A stretch of DNA of 64,000 nucleotides from positions 1 through 64,000 of the forward strand of contig NZ_FOXM01000017.1 in the NCBI RefSeq assembly GCF_900115715.1, given 5' to 3'. The notes under the pieces were generated by a model, which saw only the letters and a program-made list of their open reading frames with translations, had not been told where the DNA came from and made no database searches. Origin of the DNA: Geopseudomonas sagittaria (GTDB lineage: Bacteria > Pseudomonadota > Gammaproteobacteria > Pseudomonadales > Pseudomonadaceae). Positions within the stretch are counted from its first letter, which is position 1, and each line of letters opens with the position of its first letter. Position numbers and translations under genes: made by a program. Below are positions 37,408-46,009 of the stretch, piece after piece.

Positions 37408-39222
37408 GTGATCCCGCGTCACCCCTGGCTGCAGCGCTGCGCGCTCGGCCTGAGCGTCACCCTGCTGCTCACTGCCTGCGCCCGCGACCGTGAACCGACC
37501 CTGGAAATCCGCCCGATCCAGCCGGAGGCTGCCAGCGGCTACCAGGCCAAACCCGGCTGGCAGCTGCAGCGCTACGCGGTGGCCGCCGCCAACCCGCTGG
37601 CCGCCGAGGCCGGCCGGCAGATCCTGCAGGCCGGCGGCAGCGCGGTGGATGCGGCGATTGCCGTGCAGATGGTGCTCGGCCTGGTCGAACCGCAGTCCAG
37701 CGGGATCGGTGGCGGCGCCTTCCTGCTGCACTGGAACGGCCAACGCCTGGACGCCTGGGACGGTCGCGAAACCGCACCGGCCGACGCCGACGAAGAGATG
37801 TTCCTCAACAGCGACGGCCAGCCGATGGCGTTCATCGACGCGGTGGTCGGTGGCCGCGCGGTCGGCGTGCCCGGCCTGGTGAAGATGCTCGAGGCGGCGC
37901 ACCGCAGCCACGGCCGGCTGCCGTGGGCGGTGCTGTTCGTGCCGGCCATCGAGCTGGCCGAGCAGGGCTTCGCGGTCAGTCCGCGCCTGCACCAGTTGCT
38001 CGCCGCCGACGCCCACCTGCGCCGCGACCCGGCTGCCGCCAGCTTCTACTACCGCGCCGACGGCTCGGCGCTGCCGGTCGGCCATCGGCTGCGCAACCCG
38101 GCGCTGGCCCAGGTGCTGCGGGGCATCGCCCGCCACGGCAGCGCCGCCTTCTACACGGGAGCGGTGGCGCAGGCGATGGTCGGCAAGGTGCGCCAGCACC
38201 CGGACAACCCCGGCCGCCTGCAACTGGCCGACCTGCAGCGCTACCAGCCGCTGCGCCGCGAGGCGCTGTGCCAGCTGTGGCTGGCGCAGTACCGGGTGTG
38301 CGGCTTCCCGCCGCCCTCCTCCGGGCAGCTGACGCAGATGCAGATCCTCGGCCTGCTGGAGCAGCTGCCGGTCCTCGAGCAGCCGCTGGAGGACAGTCGC
38401 CCCTCGGCCGAATTCCTCCATCGCTACAGCGAGGCCGCCAAGCTGGCGTTTGCCGACCGCGCCCAGTACATCGCCGACCCGGCTTTCGTGGCACCGCCGG
38501 CCGGCGACTGGCGCAGCCTGCTGGCGCCCGCCTACCTCAAGCAGCGCGCCGCGCTGATCGGCGACAGGAGCATGGGCACGGCGCGCCACGGCGTGCCCGG
38601 TGGCGTGCCGCTGGCCTGGGCGCCGCAGGCGGCTCAGGAAGAGTACGGCACCAGCCACATCAGCATCGTCGATGCCGCGGGCAACGCCCTGGCGATGACC
38701 AGCAGCGTCGAACAGGCCTTCGGTGCCCGTCTGCTCAGCGACGGCGGCAGCGGCCTGCCCGGCGGCTTCCTGCTCAACAACCAGCTTACCGACTTCGCCC
38801 TCGCGCCACGCGACAGCGAGGGCCGGCCGGTGGCCAACCGCGTCGAGTCGGGCAAGCGACCGCGCTCGAGCATGAGTCCGACCCTGGTATTCGATGGCAT
38901 GAACGGCGGCCTGCTGGCCAGCCTGGGCTCGCCGGGCGGTGCGGGGATCATTCACTTCACCGGCAAGACCCTGCTCGGCCTGTACCCATGGCAGCTCGAT
39001 GCCCAGCGCGCCATCGACCTGCCCAACTTCACCAACTTCAACGGCCCCACCGTGTTGGAAAAGGACCGCTTCCCGCCGTCCACCCTCGAGGCGCTGCGCG
39101 CGCAGGGCCACGAGGTCGGCGAAAGCGAGCTGCCCAGCGGCCTGCAGGCCATCCAGCGCACGCCCGAGGGACTGTTCGGCGGCGCCGATCCGCGCCGCGA
39201 AGGGGTGGTGGTCGGCGAGTAG
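37408..39222 (+). CDS. ggt: Gamma-glutamyltransferase lipoprotein
   Basis: 604 residues from GTG 37408, with AAGGA upstream and only 3 bp after the GT51 gene. The lipobox LLTAC (Cys24) predicts a lipoprotein, unusual compared with soluble periplasmic GGT. The Ntn-hydrolase precursor pattern is clear: the autoprocessing and catalytic Thr415 in EYGTSHISIVDAAGNA, substrate-binding SSGIGGGAFLL, and LGSPGGAGII near the C-terminus. It cleaves or transfers gamma-glutamyl groups, classically from glutathione. Coupling to a peptidoglycan synthase raises the possibility of a cell-wall-related substrate; that is inference. Confidence 0.9.
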   Translation: MIPRHPWLQRCALGLSVTLLLTACARDREPTLEIRPIQPEAASGYQAKPGWQLQRYAVAAANPLAAEAGRQILQAGGSAVDAAIAVQMVLGLVEPQSSGIGGGAFLLHWNGQRLDAWDGRETAPADADEEMFLNSDGQPMAFIDAVVGGRAVGVPGLVKMLEAAHRSHGRLPWAVLFVPAIELAEQGFAVSPRLHQLLAADAHLRRDPAAASFYYRADGSALPVGHRLRNPALAQVLRGIARHGSAAFYTGAVAQAMVGKVRQHPDNPGRLQLADLQRYQPLRREALCQLWLAQYRVCGFPPPSSGQLTQMQILGLLEQLPVLEQPLEDSRPSAEFLHRYSEAAKLAFADRAQYIADPAFVAPPAGDWRSLLAPAYLKQRAALIGDRSMGTARHGVPGGVPLAWAPQAAQEEYGTSHISIVDAAGNALAMTSSVEQAFGARLLSDGGSGLPGGFLLNNQLTDFALAPRDSEGRPVANRVESGKRPRSSMSPTLVFDGMNGGLLASLGSPGGAGIIHFTGKTLLGLYPWQLDAQRAIDLPNFTNFNGPTVLEKDRFPPSTLEALRAQGHEVGESELPSGLQAIQRTPEGLFGGADPRREGVVVGE

Positions 39223-39683
39223 CGGCTGCCGCAGACCGGCCATGATTCACTCGATCAGGGCTCATCGCCGCTTGCCAAAACGCCAGCGGTCACGGCCCTG
39301 GCGGTCCAGAGGCGTGCTCAAGCACGCCGGGCCTGGCGCGCTGCCAGAGCCCCAAGCCGGCTCACCCGCACTTTTCGTGGAAATAATTTCCGCTTCCCGA
39401 ATTACCGCGCCAGCTCTTTCAAATTCAAAGACTTGCGCGTTCCTGATAAAAACAAACCGCTCAAATAATTGCCTTATTCCAGCCCTTGCAAAGACCACAG
39501 GAAAAATAAAGCTATACATCCCCAATAAAGCGAGTACATTGATCTCACTGCTTTGCAATTGTCACTTCGATACTCGGCTTGATGCTTCTTCGCTTCATCT
39601 CCTTGGTTCGTCTTGCTTTTAGCGTCTCAGTCTCGGCCTGAATACTTCAGCGTCGCAGCCTTATTACACCTTGGAGATACATC
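39223..39683. other. 461-bp intergenic region: hairpin, then AT-rich cold-shock leader
   Basis: A perfect palindrome GGCGTGCTCAAGCACGCC at 39311-39328 may end ggt transcription (no U-tract). From about 39375 the composition turns AT-rich, unlike the rest of the window, up to the cold-shock gene. TATACAT at 39509-39515 is a possible -10. The ~160 nt before the ATG would be a long pyrimidine-rich leader, as is usual for cspA-type mRNAs. GGAG at 39673-39676 is the ribosome site. A small minus-strand open frame here has no credible features. Confidence 0.5.
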
Positions 39684-39896
39684 ATGTCTGGTCGTCAAAA
39701 TGGCACCGTAAAATGGTTCAACGATGAAAAAGGTTTCGGCTTCATTACGCCGACTGACGGCAGTGCCGACCTTTTCGTCCACTACCGCTCAATCGAAAGC
39801 GCAGGCTTCAAAAGCCTGAGCGAAGGCCAAGCTGTCTCCTTCCTGCCTGCCAAGGGCCAGAAAGGGATGCAGGCTGATCAGGTTCAAGTCATCTAA
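39684..39896 (+). CDS. Cold-shock protein (CspA family)
   Basis: 70 residues. An OB-fold single-strand nucleic-acid chaperone with RNP1 KGFGFI (about 16-21) and RNP2-like LFVHY (about 31-35), starting with the [17 protein letters not shown] signature. GGAG lies 7 bases before the ATG. The codons are less GC-extreme than neighbours, as expected for a highly expressed small gene. The long AT-rich leader suggests post-transcriptional temperature control. Which csp paralogue it is cannot be decided. Confidence 0.95.
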   Translation: MSGRQNGTVKWFNDEKGFGFITPTDGSADLFVHYRSIESAGFKSLSEGQAVSFLPAKGQKGMQADQVQVI

Positions 39897-39908
39897 GACG
39901 CCTGATCC

Positions 39909-39938
39909 AAAAAAGCCCCGCGTTGCGGGGCTTTTTTT
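39909..39938 (+). terminator. Rho-independent terminator after the cold-shock gene
   Basis: AAAAAAGCCCCGC pairs with GCGGGGCTTTTTTT around a 3-base loop, 12 bp after the stop. A textbook terminator; the A-tract lets it work on the minus strand too. Confidence 0.95.
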
Positions 39939-40131
39939 CGTCTGCAATATTCCTTATCTCCGCAGCGCAACCCAATCAGCATCTGTCCCGAAGTTTCGTC
40001 GCCACACTCATGAATTATGAGTACAGCGCCCAGGTGCACTTTCGAAGTCCAGGGGGCCGAACAGCGTAAGGCTGCAACCGGTCAGCTACTCGCAGCACCA
40101 CCCATCGCAACCGGCGATCAGCCCCTCTTGC

Positions 40132-40983
40132 TCAGAACATCATCAGCACGGCAGCACCCGCCAGCAGCAGGGCTCCGCCGGCGATCAGGCCGACATGCAG
40201 CGGACTCAGACCACCGGCGGGCGCCGTTGCAGCCGCCGGCTGGGCCGCAGCCCGCAGCGGATTGGCGGTGGGCCGCGAGCTGGCCGTCTTCGGTTTGTCC
40301 AGCTTGGGCAGATCCAGAGCACGGACGAACTGGGTGGCGTCGGCATCGTCAGCCGCCTCGGCCTCGATCGGCGTGTCGATCCTGGGGCCGATCACCAACA
40401 GGCTCACCGAACCCATGCGCACCTCGTCACCGGGCTTGAGCGTGGCGGTGCCGACCTTGCGCTGGTTGACGTACACGCCATTGGCCGACGCCAGGTCCTT
40501 GACCTCCAAGACGTCGTCCTTGAGGAAGAACTCGCAGTGACGGCGCGACAGTTCGGGGTCGCTGAAGCATAGTTCGCTCTTCGGCGAACGACCAAAGCCC
40601 ATGCTGCCCGGCTGGATCTGGAACTTCTTGCCGATCTGCTCGCCGCTGGCCACCTGCAGGAACCAGCGCACCGTGGCGTCGGGGCGGATCGGCGCCTTAC
40701 TCGGCTCGAGCAGCAGCAGCTCGACGCTGCCGAAGCGCAGCCGATCATCGGGGCGCAGTTGGTAGGCTGCGGTGATGCGGGTGTCGTTGACGAAGGTGCC
40801 GGTGGCGCTGTCGCAATCGCTGAGGAAGTAGTGGCCATCCTGCTGGCGAATCTCGGCGTGCAGGGCACTGATGCCGGGATCGCCAAGCACCAACTGGTTG
40901 CGCCGGTCCTGACCGATGGTGAAGCGCTCCTCGACCAGCCAGACGGGAGCCTGGCGGCCGTCCTTGAAGTGCAGTTTGAGCAT
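40132..40983 (-). CDS. Double FHA-domain protein with C-terminal membrane anchor
   Basis: 283 residues from ATG 40983. Two FHA phosphothreonine-binding domains: first FTIGQDRRNQLVLGDPGISALHAEI (about 22-46), second MGFGRSPKSELCFSDPELSRRHCEF (about 124-148), each with the Gly-Arg/Gln, Ser and His signature residues. A low-complexity Ala/Pro segment and a membrane helix (about 262-282) end the protein, so it is tail-anchored with FHA domains in the cytosol. It lies 53 bp after a Ser/Thr kinase and probably docks kinase-phosphorylated partners. No type VI secretion genes are nearby. Confidence 0.85.
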   Translation of the reverse strand: MLKLHFKDGRQAPVWLVEERFTIGQDRRNQLVLGDPGISALHAEIRQQDGHYFLSDCDSATGTFVNDTRITAAYQLRPDDRLRFGSVELLLLEPSKAPIRPDATVRWFLQVASGEQIGKKFQIQPGSMGFGRSPKSELCFSDPELSRRHCEFFLKDDVLEVKDLASANGVYVNQRKVGTATLKPGDEVRMGSVSLLVIGPRIDTPIEAEAADDADATQFVRALDLPKLDKPKTASSRPTANPLRAAAQPAAATAPAGGLSPLHVGLIAGGALLLAGAAVLMMF

Positions 40984-41036
40984 ATGTGCCTTGAACCCTG
41001 TCCCGTGTGCGCCGCCAGCATGGCGACGACTCCCTG

Positions 41037-42770
41037 TCAGTTGCCGAATAGATTGTTCCACACCCGCTTGACCGGGTTGCTGGTTTCCGTGCTGCTAGTA
41101 GTAGCCGGCGCCGTTGCCTGCTGCGGGGCCGGGCGACTGGTCGACGCCCTTCTCGCCGCACGGGCCGAACTCACCAGCTGCTGGTGCTCACCGTGCATCG
41201 CCAGCAGCTGCGCATCGTCCGGCTGCGCCTGCAGGCCGCGCTCGATCATAGCCAGGGCGGCGGGAAAGTCGCCGCGCCGGTAGGCGCCATTGGCCATGTC
41301 GCGGTACAGCGCGGCAACCCGCGCAAGGCCGGCCAGAGCCTGCTCGTTGTCGGGAGCCCAGTCGAGGATCTGTCGGTAGTAGTGCACCGCACTGTCGTCC
41401 GCGGGCAGCAGCAGGCGCTGATCGGCAATGCTCTGCTCGGCGCGCGCCAGCTGCTGGGCAATCCGCGCGGCCAGCACCCGGCGCAGACCGTCGAGGGCGC
41501 CGGCATGCCCGCTGTCCAGGGCCAGGGCCTGATGGAAATGGTACTCGGCGCTGTCCTCGGCAGGCGTCACCAGCTGTCCCGCGGCCAGACGCTGCTCGGC
41601 GAGTTCGAGGAAACCTTCGATGCGCTTCGCCCTGACCCGCTCGAGACCGGCCTGGGCGGCCTGGTTGCGCGCGTCGATCGCCAGCACTTCGCGGAAGTAG
41701 TGTTCGGCGCTGCCACCAGCCGGCGCCACCAGCTGTCCCGCGGCCAGACGTTGCTCGGCCTGGGCCAGCAGGTCATCGATCTGCGCCTGCTGACGCCAGT
41801 ACAGGCCGCCGGCGGTCAGGGTGACGATCAGCGCCACGCTGGTGAACAGCAGCACCAGCCACGACTTGCGCGGCGTGCCTGCGCGGGCCGGCTTGCCCGC
41901 AGCGACCGGAGCACGCTCGCGGGCGGCACTCACCGCCACGGCCGGACCGATGCGGGTGACATCCGGGTCGCTCAGGTCGACCTCGTCCAGCGCCGCCAGC
42001 AGCTCGCGGCAGTCGTAGAAGCGCTGCTGCGGCTGCTTGGCCAGCATGCGATCGAGCAGACTCTGGCAACCCGCCAGGGCGGCCGGCAACGGCGGCGGCA
42101 CCAGCTGCACGTGGTTCATCACCGTCTGCGTGTAGTTGCCCGCGCGGAACGGATTGCTGCCGGTAAGCATCTCCAGCAGGATCACGCCGAGGCTGTAGAT
42201 GTCGCTGCGCGCGTCCAGCGGCTGGCACTGCGCCTGCTCCGGGCTGCTGTAGGCCGGGCTGCCGACGGCGATGCCGAACTGGGTCAGCTCGCTGTCGAGG
42301 TCGAGGTCCTTGGCCACGCCGAAGTCGGTGAGCACCGCCGTGCCATCGCCACGGAACAGGATGTTGGCCGGCTTGACGTCGCGATGCACCAGGCCCTGGT
42401 CATGCACCACGGCCAGGCCGCTGGCGATCTGGCGGACGATCGCCAGCGCGCGCTGCGGCGCGAACAGTTCGCCCTTGTGCCGGGCCAGGTCGCCGCCGGG
42501 AAGGAACTCCATGGCCAGGTAGTGACGGCCGTCGGCCAGTTGGTCGATGTCGTAGATGGTGATGATCGAGGGGTGATGCAGGGAGGCAACCAGGTGGCCT
42601 TCCTTGATGAAGCGCTGGATGTACTCCTGGCTCTCGGACTTGCTGAGGATCTTGATCGCCACCTTGCGCTGCAGCGACTGCTGGGTGGCCAGGTGGACCT
42701 CGGCCATGCCGCCCTTGCCCAGTGGGCCATGCAGGGTGTAGCCGGGGATTTGCAGTGCGCTGTCACTCAT
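41037..42770 (-). CDS. Membrane Ser/Thr protein kinase with extracytoplasmic tandem repeats
   Basis: 577 residues. The Hanks-type kinase domain spans about 8-265: glycine loop GPLGKGGMAEV, Lys40, catalytic HRDVKPAN with Asp131, and DFG at 149-151. A membrane helix lies at about 304-325. Outside, three repeats of exactly 53-residue period start at 338, 391 and 444 (AEQRLAAGQLV-type helices ending near SAEYHF), followed by a TPR-like helical pair. It is the middle gene of a phosphatase-kinase-FHA operon, 15 bp after the phosphatase. It resembles PpkA/Stk-type kinases, but there is no T6SS context. Signal unknown. Confidence 0.9.
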   Translation of the reverse strand: MSDSALQIPGYTLHGPLGKGGMAEVHLATQQSLQRKVAIKILSKSESQEYIQRFIKEGHLVASLHHPSIITIYDIDQLADGRHYLAMEFLPGGDLARHKGELFAPQRALAIVRQIASGLAVVHDQGLVHRDVKPANILFRGDGTAVLTDFGVAKDLDLDSELTQFGIAVGSPAYSSPEQAQCQPLDARSDIYSLGVILLEMLTGSNPFRAGNYTQTVMNHVQLVPPPLPAALAGCQSLLDRMLAKQPQQRFYDCRELLAALDEVDLSDPDVTRIGPAVAVSAARERAPVAAGKPARAGTPRKSWLVLLFTSVALIVTLTAGGLYWRQQAQIDDLLAQAEQRLAAGQLVAPAGGSAEHYFREVLAIDARNQAAQAGLERVRAKRIEGFLELAEQRLAAGQLVTPAEDSAEYHFHQALALDSGHAGALDGLRRVLAARIAQQLARAEQSIADQRLLLPADDSAVHYYRQILDWAPDNEQALAGLARVAALYRDMANGAYRRGDFPAALAMIERGLQAQPDDAQLLAMHGEHQQLVSSARAARRASTSRPAPQQATAPATTSSTETSNPVKRVWNNLFGN

Positions 42771-42785
42771 GGGATAGGTGCCGGA

Positions 42786-43580
42786 TCAGGATTTTGCGGG
42801 TTTCAACAGTTTTTCGAAAAAGCCGCGCGGCCGCTCTTCGGCGGGTGGCGCTGCCGGCCCGCTCAGGCCGAGCACGATACAGCTGATGTTGTCCTTGCCG
42901 CCCTCGCGGTTGGCCGCCTCGACCAGCTCGCTGACCATCGCCTCGAGGGTGCCGGCGTGGGTGCAGATCTGCTGGATCTGCGCATCGCCGAGTTCGCCGG
43001 TCAGGCCATCGCTGCACAGCAGCAGCAGCTCGCCGCTGCCCAGGCGCCCCTGCAGCTGATCGACCTGGAGTTCCTGGTCGGCCTGGCCGAGACACTGGGT
43101 GACGATATTGCGCCGTGGATGGCTGCCGGCCTGCTCGGGCGTCAGCTGCCCGGCATCGACCATCGCCTGCACCCAGCTGTGGTCGCGGCTCAGCTGCTCG
43201 ATGCCCGTGGCGCCGAGCCGATAGGCCCGACTGTCACCGACCCAGGCCAGCTGGAAGTCCGCGCCGCTGAAGCGCACCGCCACCAGGGTGGTGCCCATGC
43301 CACGGCTGCCCTGCTCCTGCTCGGCCTCGGCGAGAATCGCCGCATGCGCGCCCCGGATGGCGCCGACCAGATCCTCACCGCGCTGGGTCAGGCTGCGCAG
43401 GGTCTTCAGGGCCAGCGCGCTGGCGACTTCGCCGCGCTGATGGCCGCCCATGCCGTCGGCCACGGCCCACAGGTTCAGCGGTGGGCAGCACAGCAGGGCA
43501 TCCTCGTTGTGCTCGCGCACCCGGCCGACGGCCGTCAGCGCCGCGTATTCCGGTCGTGGATCGGTAAGCGTCATGAACAT
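42786..43580 (-). CDS. PP2C-type Ser/Thr protein phosphatase
   Basis: About 264 residues from ATG 43580 (or 262 from 43574). A PPM/PP2C metal-dependent phosphatase: VGRVREHNEDALL, WAVADGMGGHQRGEVAS with metal Asp and Gly, RGMGTTLVAV, LAWVGDSRAYRL, LLLCSDGLTGEL and EGGKDNISCIVL with the late Asp. It should reverse phosphorylation by the adjacent kinase. First gene of the phosphatase-kinase-FHA operon. No clear Shine-Dalgarno was seen before either start. Confidence 0.9.
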   Translation of the reverse strand: MFMTLTDPRPEYAALTAVGRVREHNEDALLCCPPLNLWAVADGMGGHQRGEVASALALKTLRSLTQRGEDLVGAIRGAHAAILAEAEQEQGSRGMGTTLVAVRFSGADFQLAWVGDSRAYRLGATGIEQLSRDHSWVQAMVDAGQLTPEQAGSHPRRNIVTQCLGQADQELQVDQLQGRLGSGELLLLCSDGLTGELGDAQIQQICTHAGTLEAMVSELVEAANREGGKDNISCIVLGLSGPAAPPAEERPRGFFEKLLKPAKS

Positions 43581-43749
43581 GCTCGGGAGGCAATCTCGAT
43601 GGGAACGTGAGAGCTGGCCGGCCGCGAAAAAGCGGCCGCTGGCCAGTGGCCACAGGATACCCGCGAGCCCCCTGCCACGATGTCGATTGCTTGGCACAAC
43701 GCATGAGAACCCGTACCGGGCTGACGCGGCAGGCAACGCAGCCGCGTCC

Positions 43750-43974
43750 TCAGCCACGCCCCTGGCGCAGGCGCACGTACAGTGCCTCGACCTTCTCCCG
43801 CGCCCAGGGCGTCTTGCGCAGGAAGGTCAGGCTCGACTTGATGCTGGGATCGCTCTTGAAGCAGCGGATATCGATGCGCTGGGCCAGCCCGTCCCAGCCA
43901 TAGTGCGCCACCAGTTCGGTGAGCAGCGCTTCGAGGGTGACGCCGTGCAGCGGATTCTTCGGAGTGTCGGTCAT
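43750..43974 (-). CDS. VF530-family small protein (DUF2132)
   Basis: 74 residues: [33 protein letters not shown] then [26 protein letters not shown], the full VF530 pattern. Members are small helical proteins suggested to bind DNA; function not established. It lies alone between the phosphatase promoter region and the putP terminator. An upstream extension of the frame would run through that terminator and is not credible. Confidence 0.85.
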   Translation of the reverse strand: MTDTPKNPLHGVTLEALLTELVAHYGWDGLAQRIDIRCFKSDPSIKSSLTFLRKTPWAREKVEALYVRLRQGRG

Positions 43975-44035
43975 GGTCGGCCTGTGCAGGGGAGAAAACA
44001 GCCGCGCAGCATAGCGCAGGCACCCGGCCGTCGAT

Positions 44036-44071
44036 AAAAAAACGGCCCGCGTCTGCCATGACGAGGGCCGT
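44036..44071 (-). terminator. Terminator downstream of putP
   Basis: On the minus strand ACGGCCC (44071-44065) pairs with GGGCCGT (44048-44042) and runs into seven T residues. A second hairpin, GACCGCGCC/GGCGCGGTC around ATAC, at 44108-44129 lies closer to the putP stop. Confidence 0.8.
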
Positions 44072-44143
44072 AAAACACGGACTGCTCCGTGCCTGGTTGA
44101 CGCTACCGACCGCGCCATACGGCGCGGTCGGATCAATCGGTGA

Positions 44144-45637
44144 TCAGAGATGGGCGTCCTGGTATTCCTTCTCGGCTTCGTCGAAGCGCTTGAGCATGGC
44201 GGCCGACGGAGCGTTGCCGATGCGGCTGAAGACCAGGATGCCGAGGGTGCAGAGGATGAAGCCCGGAATGATCTCGTACAGGCCGGTCCAGCCGAAGAAG
44301 TTCTTCCACAGGATCACGGTGACCGCACCGAGCAGCATGCCGGCCAGGGCGCCGTTGCGGGTCATGCCCTTCCACAGCAGGGAGAGGATCACCACCGGAC
44401 CGAAGGCGGCGCCGAAGCCGGCCCAGGCGTAGGACACCAGGCCGAGGACCTTGCTGTCCGGGTTGGAGGCGATGGCGATGGCGATCACGGCGACCAGCAG
44501 CACCATGGCGCGGCCGACCCAGACCAGCTCGGTCTGGCTGGCGCCCTTGCGGAAGAACGCCTTGTAGAAGTCCTCGGTCAGGGCGCTGGAGCACACCAGC
44601 AGCTGGCAGCTCAGGGTCGACATCACCGCGGCGAGGATGGCGGACAGCAGCACGCCGGCGACCCACGGATTGAAGAGGATCTTGGCCAGTTCGATGAACA
44701 CGCGCTCGGGGTTCTCGTTGACCGCCACGCCCAGCTCCGGATGCGCGGAGAAGTAGGCGATGCCGAAGAAGCCCACGGAGACCGCGCCGGCCAGGCAGAA
44801 GATCATCCAGGCCATGGAGATGCGGCGGGCATTGGGGATCGACTTGACCGAGTCGGCCGCCATGAAGCGGGCGAGGATGTGCGGCTGGCCGAAGTAGCCC
44901 AGACCCCAGGCCATCAGCGAGATCACGCCGATGAAGCTGGCGCCCTTGAGCATGTCGAAGTGGGCGGCATCCTTCAGCTCGATGGCGGCGAAGGTCGGGT
45001 CCATGCCGCCGGTGGCGACCATCACGATGATCGGGGTGAGGATCAGGGCGAAGATCATCAGGCTGGCCTGCACGGTGTCGGTCCAGCTCACCGCGAGGAA
45101 GCCGCCGACGAAGGTGTAGGCGATGGTGGCGGCGGCGCCGGCCCACAGCGCGGTCTCGTAGGAGATGCCGAAGGTGCTCTCGAACAGGCGCGCACCGGCG
45201 ACCACGCCGGAGGCGCAGTAGATGGTGAAGAACACCAGGATCACCAGCGCGGAGAAGATGCGCAGGATGCGGCTGTTGTCCTCGAAGCGGTTGGTGAAGT
45301 AGTCCGGCAGGGTCAGCGCGTTGCCGTTGTGCTCGGTCTGCACGCGCAGGCGGCCGGCGACGAACAGCCAGTTGAGGTAGGCGCCGACGATCAGGCCGAT
45401 GGCGATCCAGCTCTCGGACAGGCCGGACAGGTAGACGGCGCCGGGCAGGCCCATCAGCAGCCAGCCGCTCATGTCGGAAGCGCCGGCGGACAGCGCGGTG
45501 ACGAAGCTGCCGAGGCTGCGCCCGCCGAGGATGTAGTCGGAAAGGTTGTTGGTGGAGCGATAGGCGATGAAGCCGATCAGCACCATCGCCGCAATGTAGA
45601 TCACGAAGGTGATCAGGGTCGGGTTAGTCATGCTCAT
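44144..45637 (-). CDS. putP: Sodium/proline symporter
   Basis: 497 residues from ATG 45637 ([15 protein letters not shown]); upstream in-frame starts at 45652 and 45697 are possible. A solute:sodium symporter with about 13 membrane helices; the Na+ and proline-site segments [18 protein letters not shown] (helix 2) and [17 protein letters not shown] are as in E. coli PutP, and [22 protein letters not shown] is the conserved helix-9 region. It imports proline for PutA, divergently encoded. The promoter has a GTTGCACCTT box at -35 (45741-45751). Confidence 0.95.
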   Translation of the reverse strand: MSMTNPTLITFVIYIAAMVLIGFIAYRSTNNLSDYILGGRSLGSFVTALSAGASDMSGWLLMGLPGAVYLSGLSESWIAIGLIVGAYLNWLFVAGRLRVQTEHNGNALTLPDYFTNRFEDNSRILRIFSALVILVFFTIYCASGVVAGARLFESTFGISYETALWAGAAATIAYTFVGGFLAVSWTDTVQASLMIFALILTPIIVMVATGGMDPTFAAIELKDAAHFDMLKGASFIGVISLMAWGLGYFGQPHILARFMAADSVKSIPNARRISMAWMIFCLAGAVSVGFFGIAYFSAHPELGVAVNENPERVFIELAKILFNPWVAGVLLSAILAAVMSTLSCQLLVCSSALTEDFYKAFFRKGASQTELVWVGRAMVLLVAVIAIAIASNPDSKVLGLVSYAWAGFGAAFGPVVILSLLWKGMTRNGALAGMLLGAVTVILWKNFFGWTGLYEIIPGFILCTLGILVFSRIGNAPSAAMLKRFDEAEKEYQDAHL

Positions 45638-45720
45638 GAGGGGGGATCCCATGCGATTGTTATTGAGGAGCTCTTTCGACTGCTGCGCCCGGACCACCCG
45701 GTTGCACCTTCGATGCCATT

Positions 45721-45751
45721 AATCTAGGCAAACCCAAACAGAAGGTGCAAC
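45721..45751 (-). promoter_or_regulatory. putP promoter with PutA-type box at -35
   Basis: Minus strand: GTTGCACCTT from 45751, of which TTGCAC (45750-45745) is the -35, an 18-bp spacer, and TAGATT (45726-45721) as -10. A further GTTGCACCTT copy on the plus strand (45701-45710) falls just after the predicted start. PutA of E. coli binds GTTGCA motifs in its put control region. Confidence 0.7.
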
Positions 45752-45925
45752 CCATTTCCGGCAAAAGGTTTCACTTTTTTGTCACTTACCGGCATGAAAA
45801 CCTTAAATGCTTCTTTTTGTAGCATTTTTTCCTGAATTTCACGCCTCCCGCACCACGCCAGTGCAGAAAGGTAACACCCACAAAACACCCCCGCATCACG
45901 CCCGTCGCCCCCAAAGAATTTATGG

Positions 45926-45966
45926 GTTGCACCCGGTTGCACCTTGCGGTTTTTCGTGTTTAATCT
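45926..45966 (+). promoter_or_regulatory. putA promoter with two GTTGCA boxes
   Basis: GTTGCA at 45926-45931 and 45936-45941, direct repeats 10 bp apart on the same helix face. The second overlaps the -35 TTGCAC (45937-45942), followed by an 18-bp spacer and -10 TAATCT (45961-45966). It mirrors the putP promoter. Between the two promoters (45752-45925) the DNA is AT-rich with no gene. Confidence 0.7.
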
Positions 45967-46009
45967 TCAGGGTGCTTTGCAGCGCCACACCCAAATATTA
46001 GGACAAGCC

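Noticed and set aside
34462-39243. A 4.8-kb uninterrupted minus-strand reading frame opposite the GT51 and ggt genes
   Set aside because: Its translation is low-complexity (Ala, Gly, Arg, Gln, His-rich) with no domain, while the plus strand encodes two clear enzymes with catalytic motifs. It is an artefact of GC-rich codon use.
39262-39558. Small minus-strand ORF in the AT-rich island
   Set aside because: No ribosome site, no recognisable domain, and it runs through the hairpin after ggt; more likely part of the leader region.
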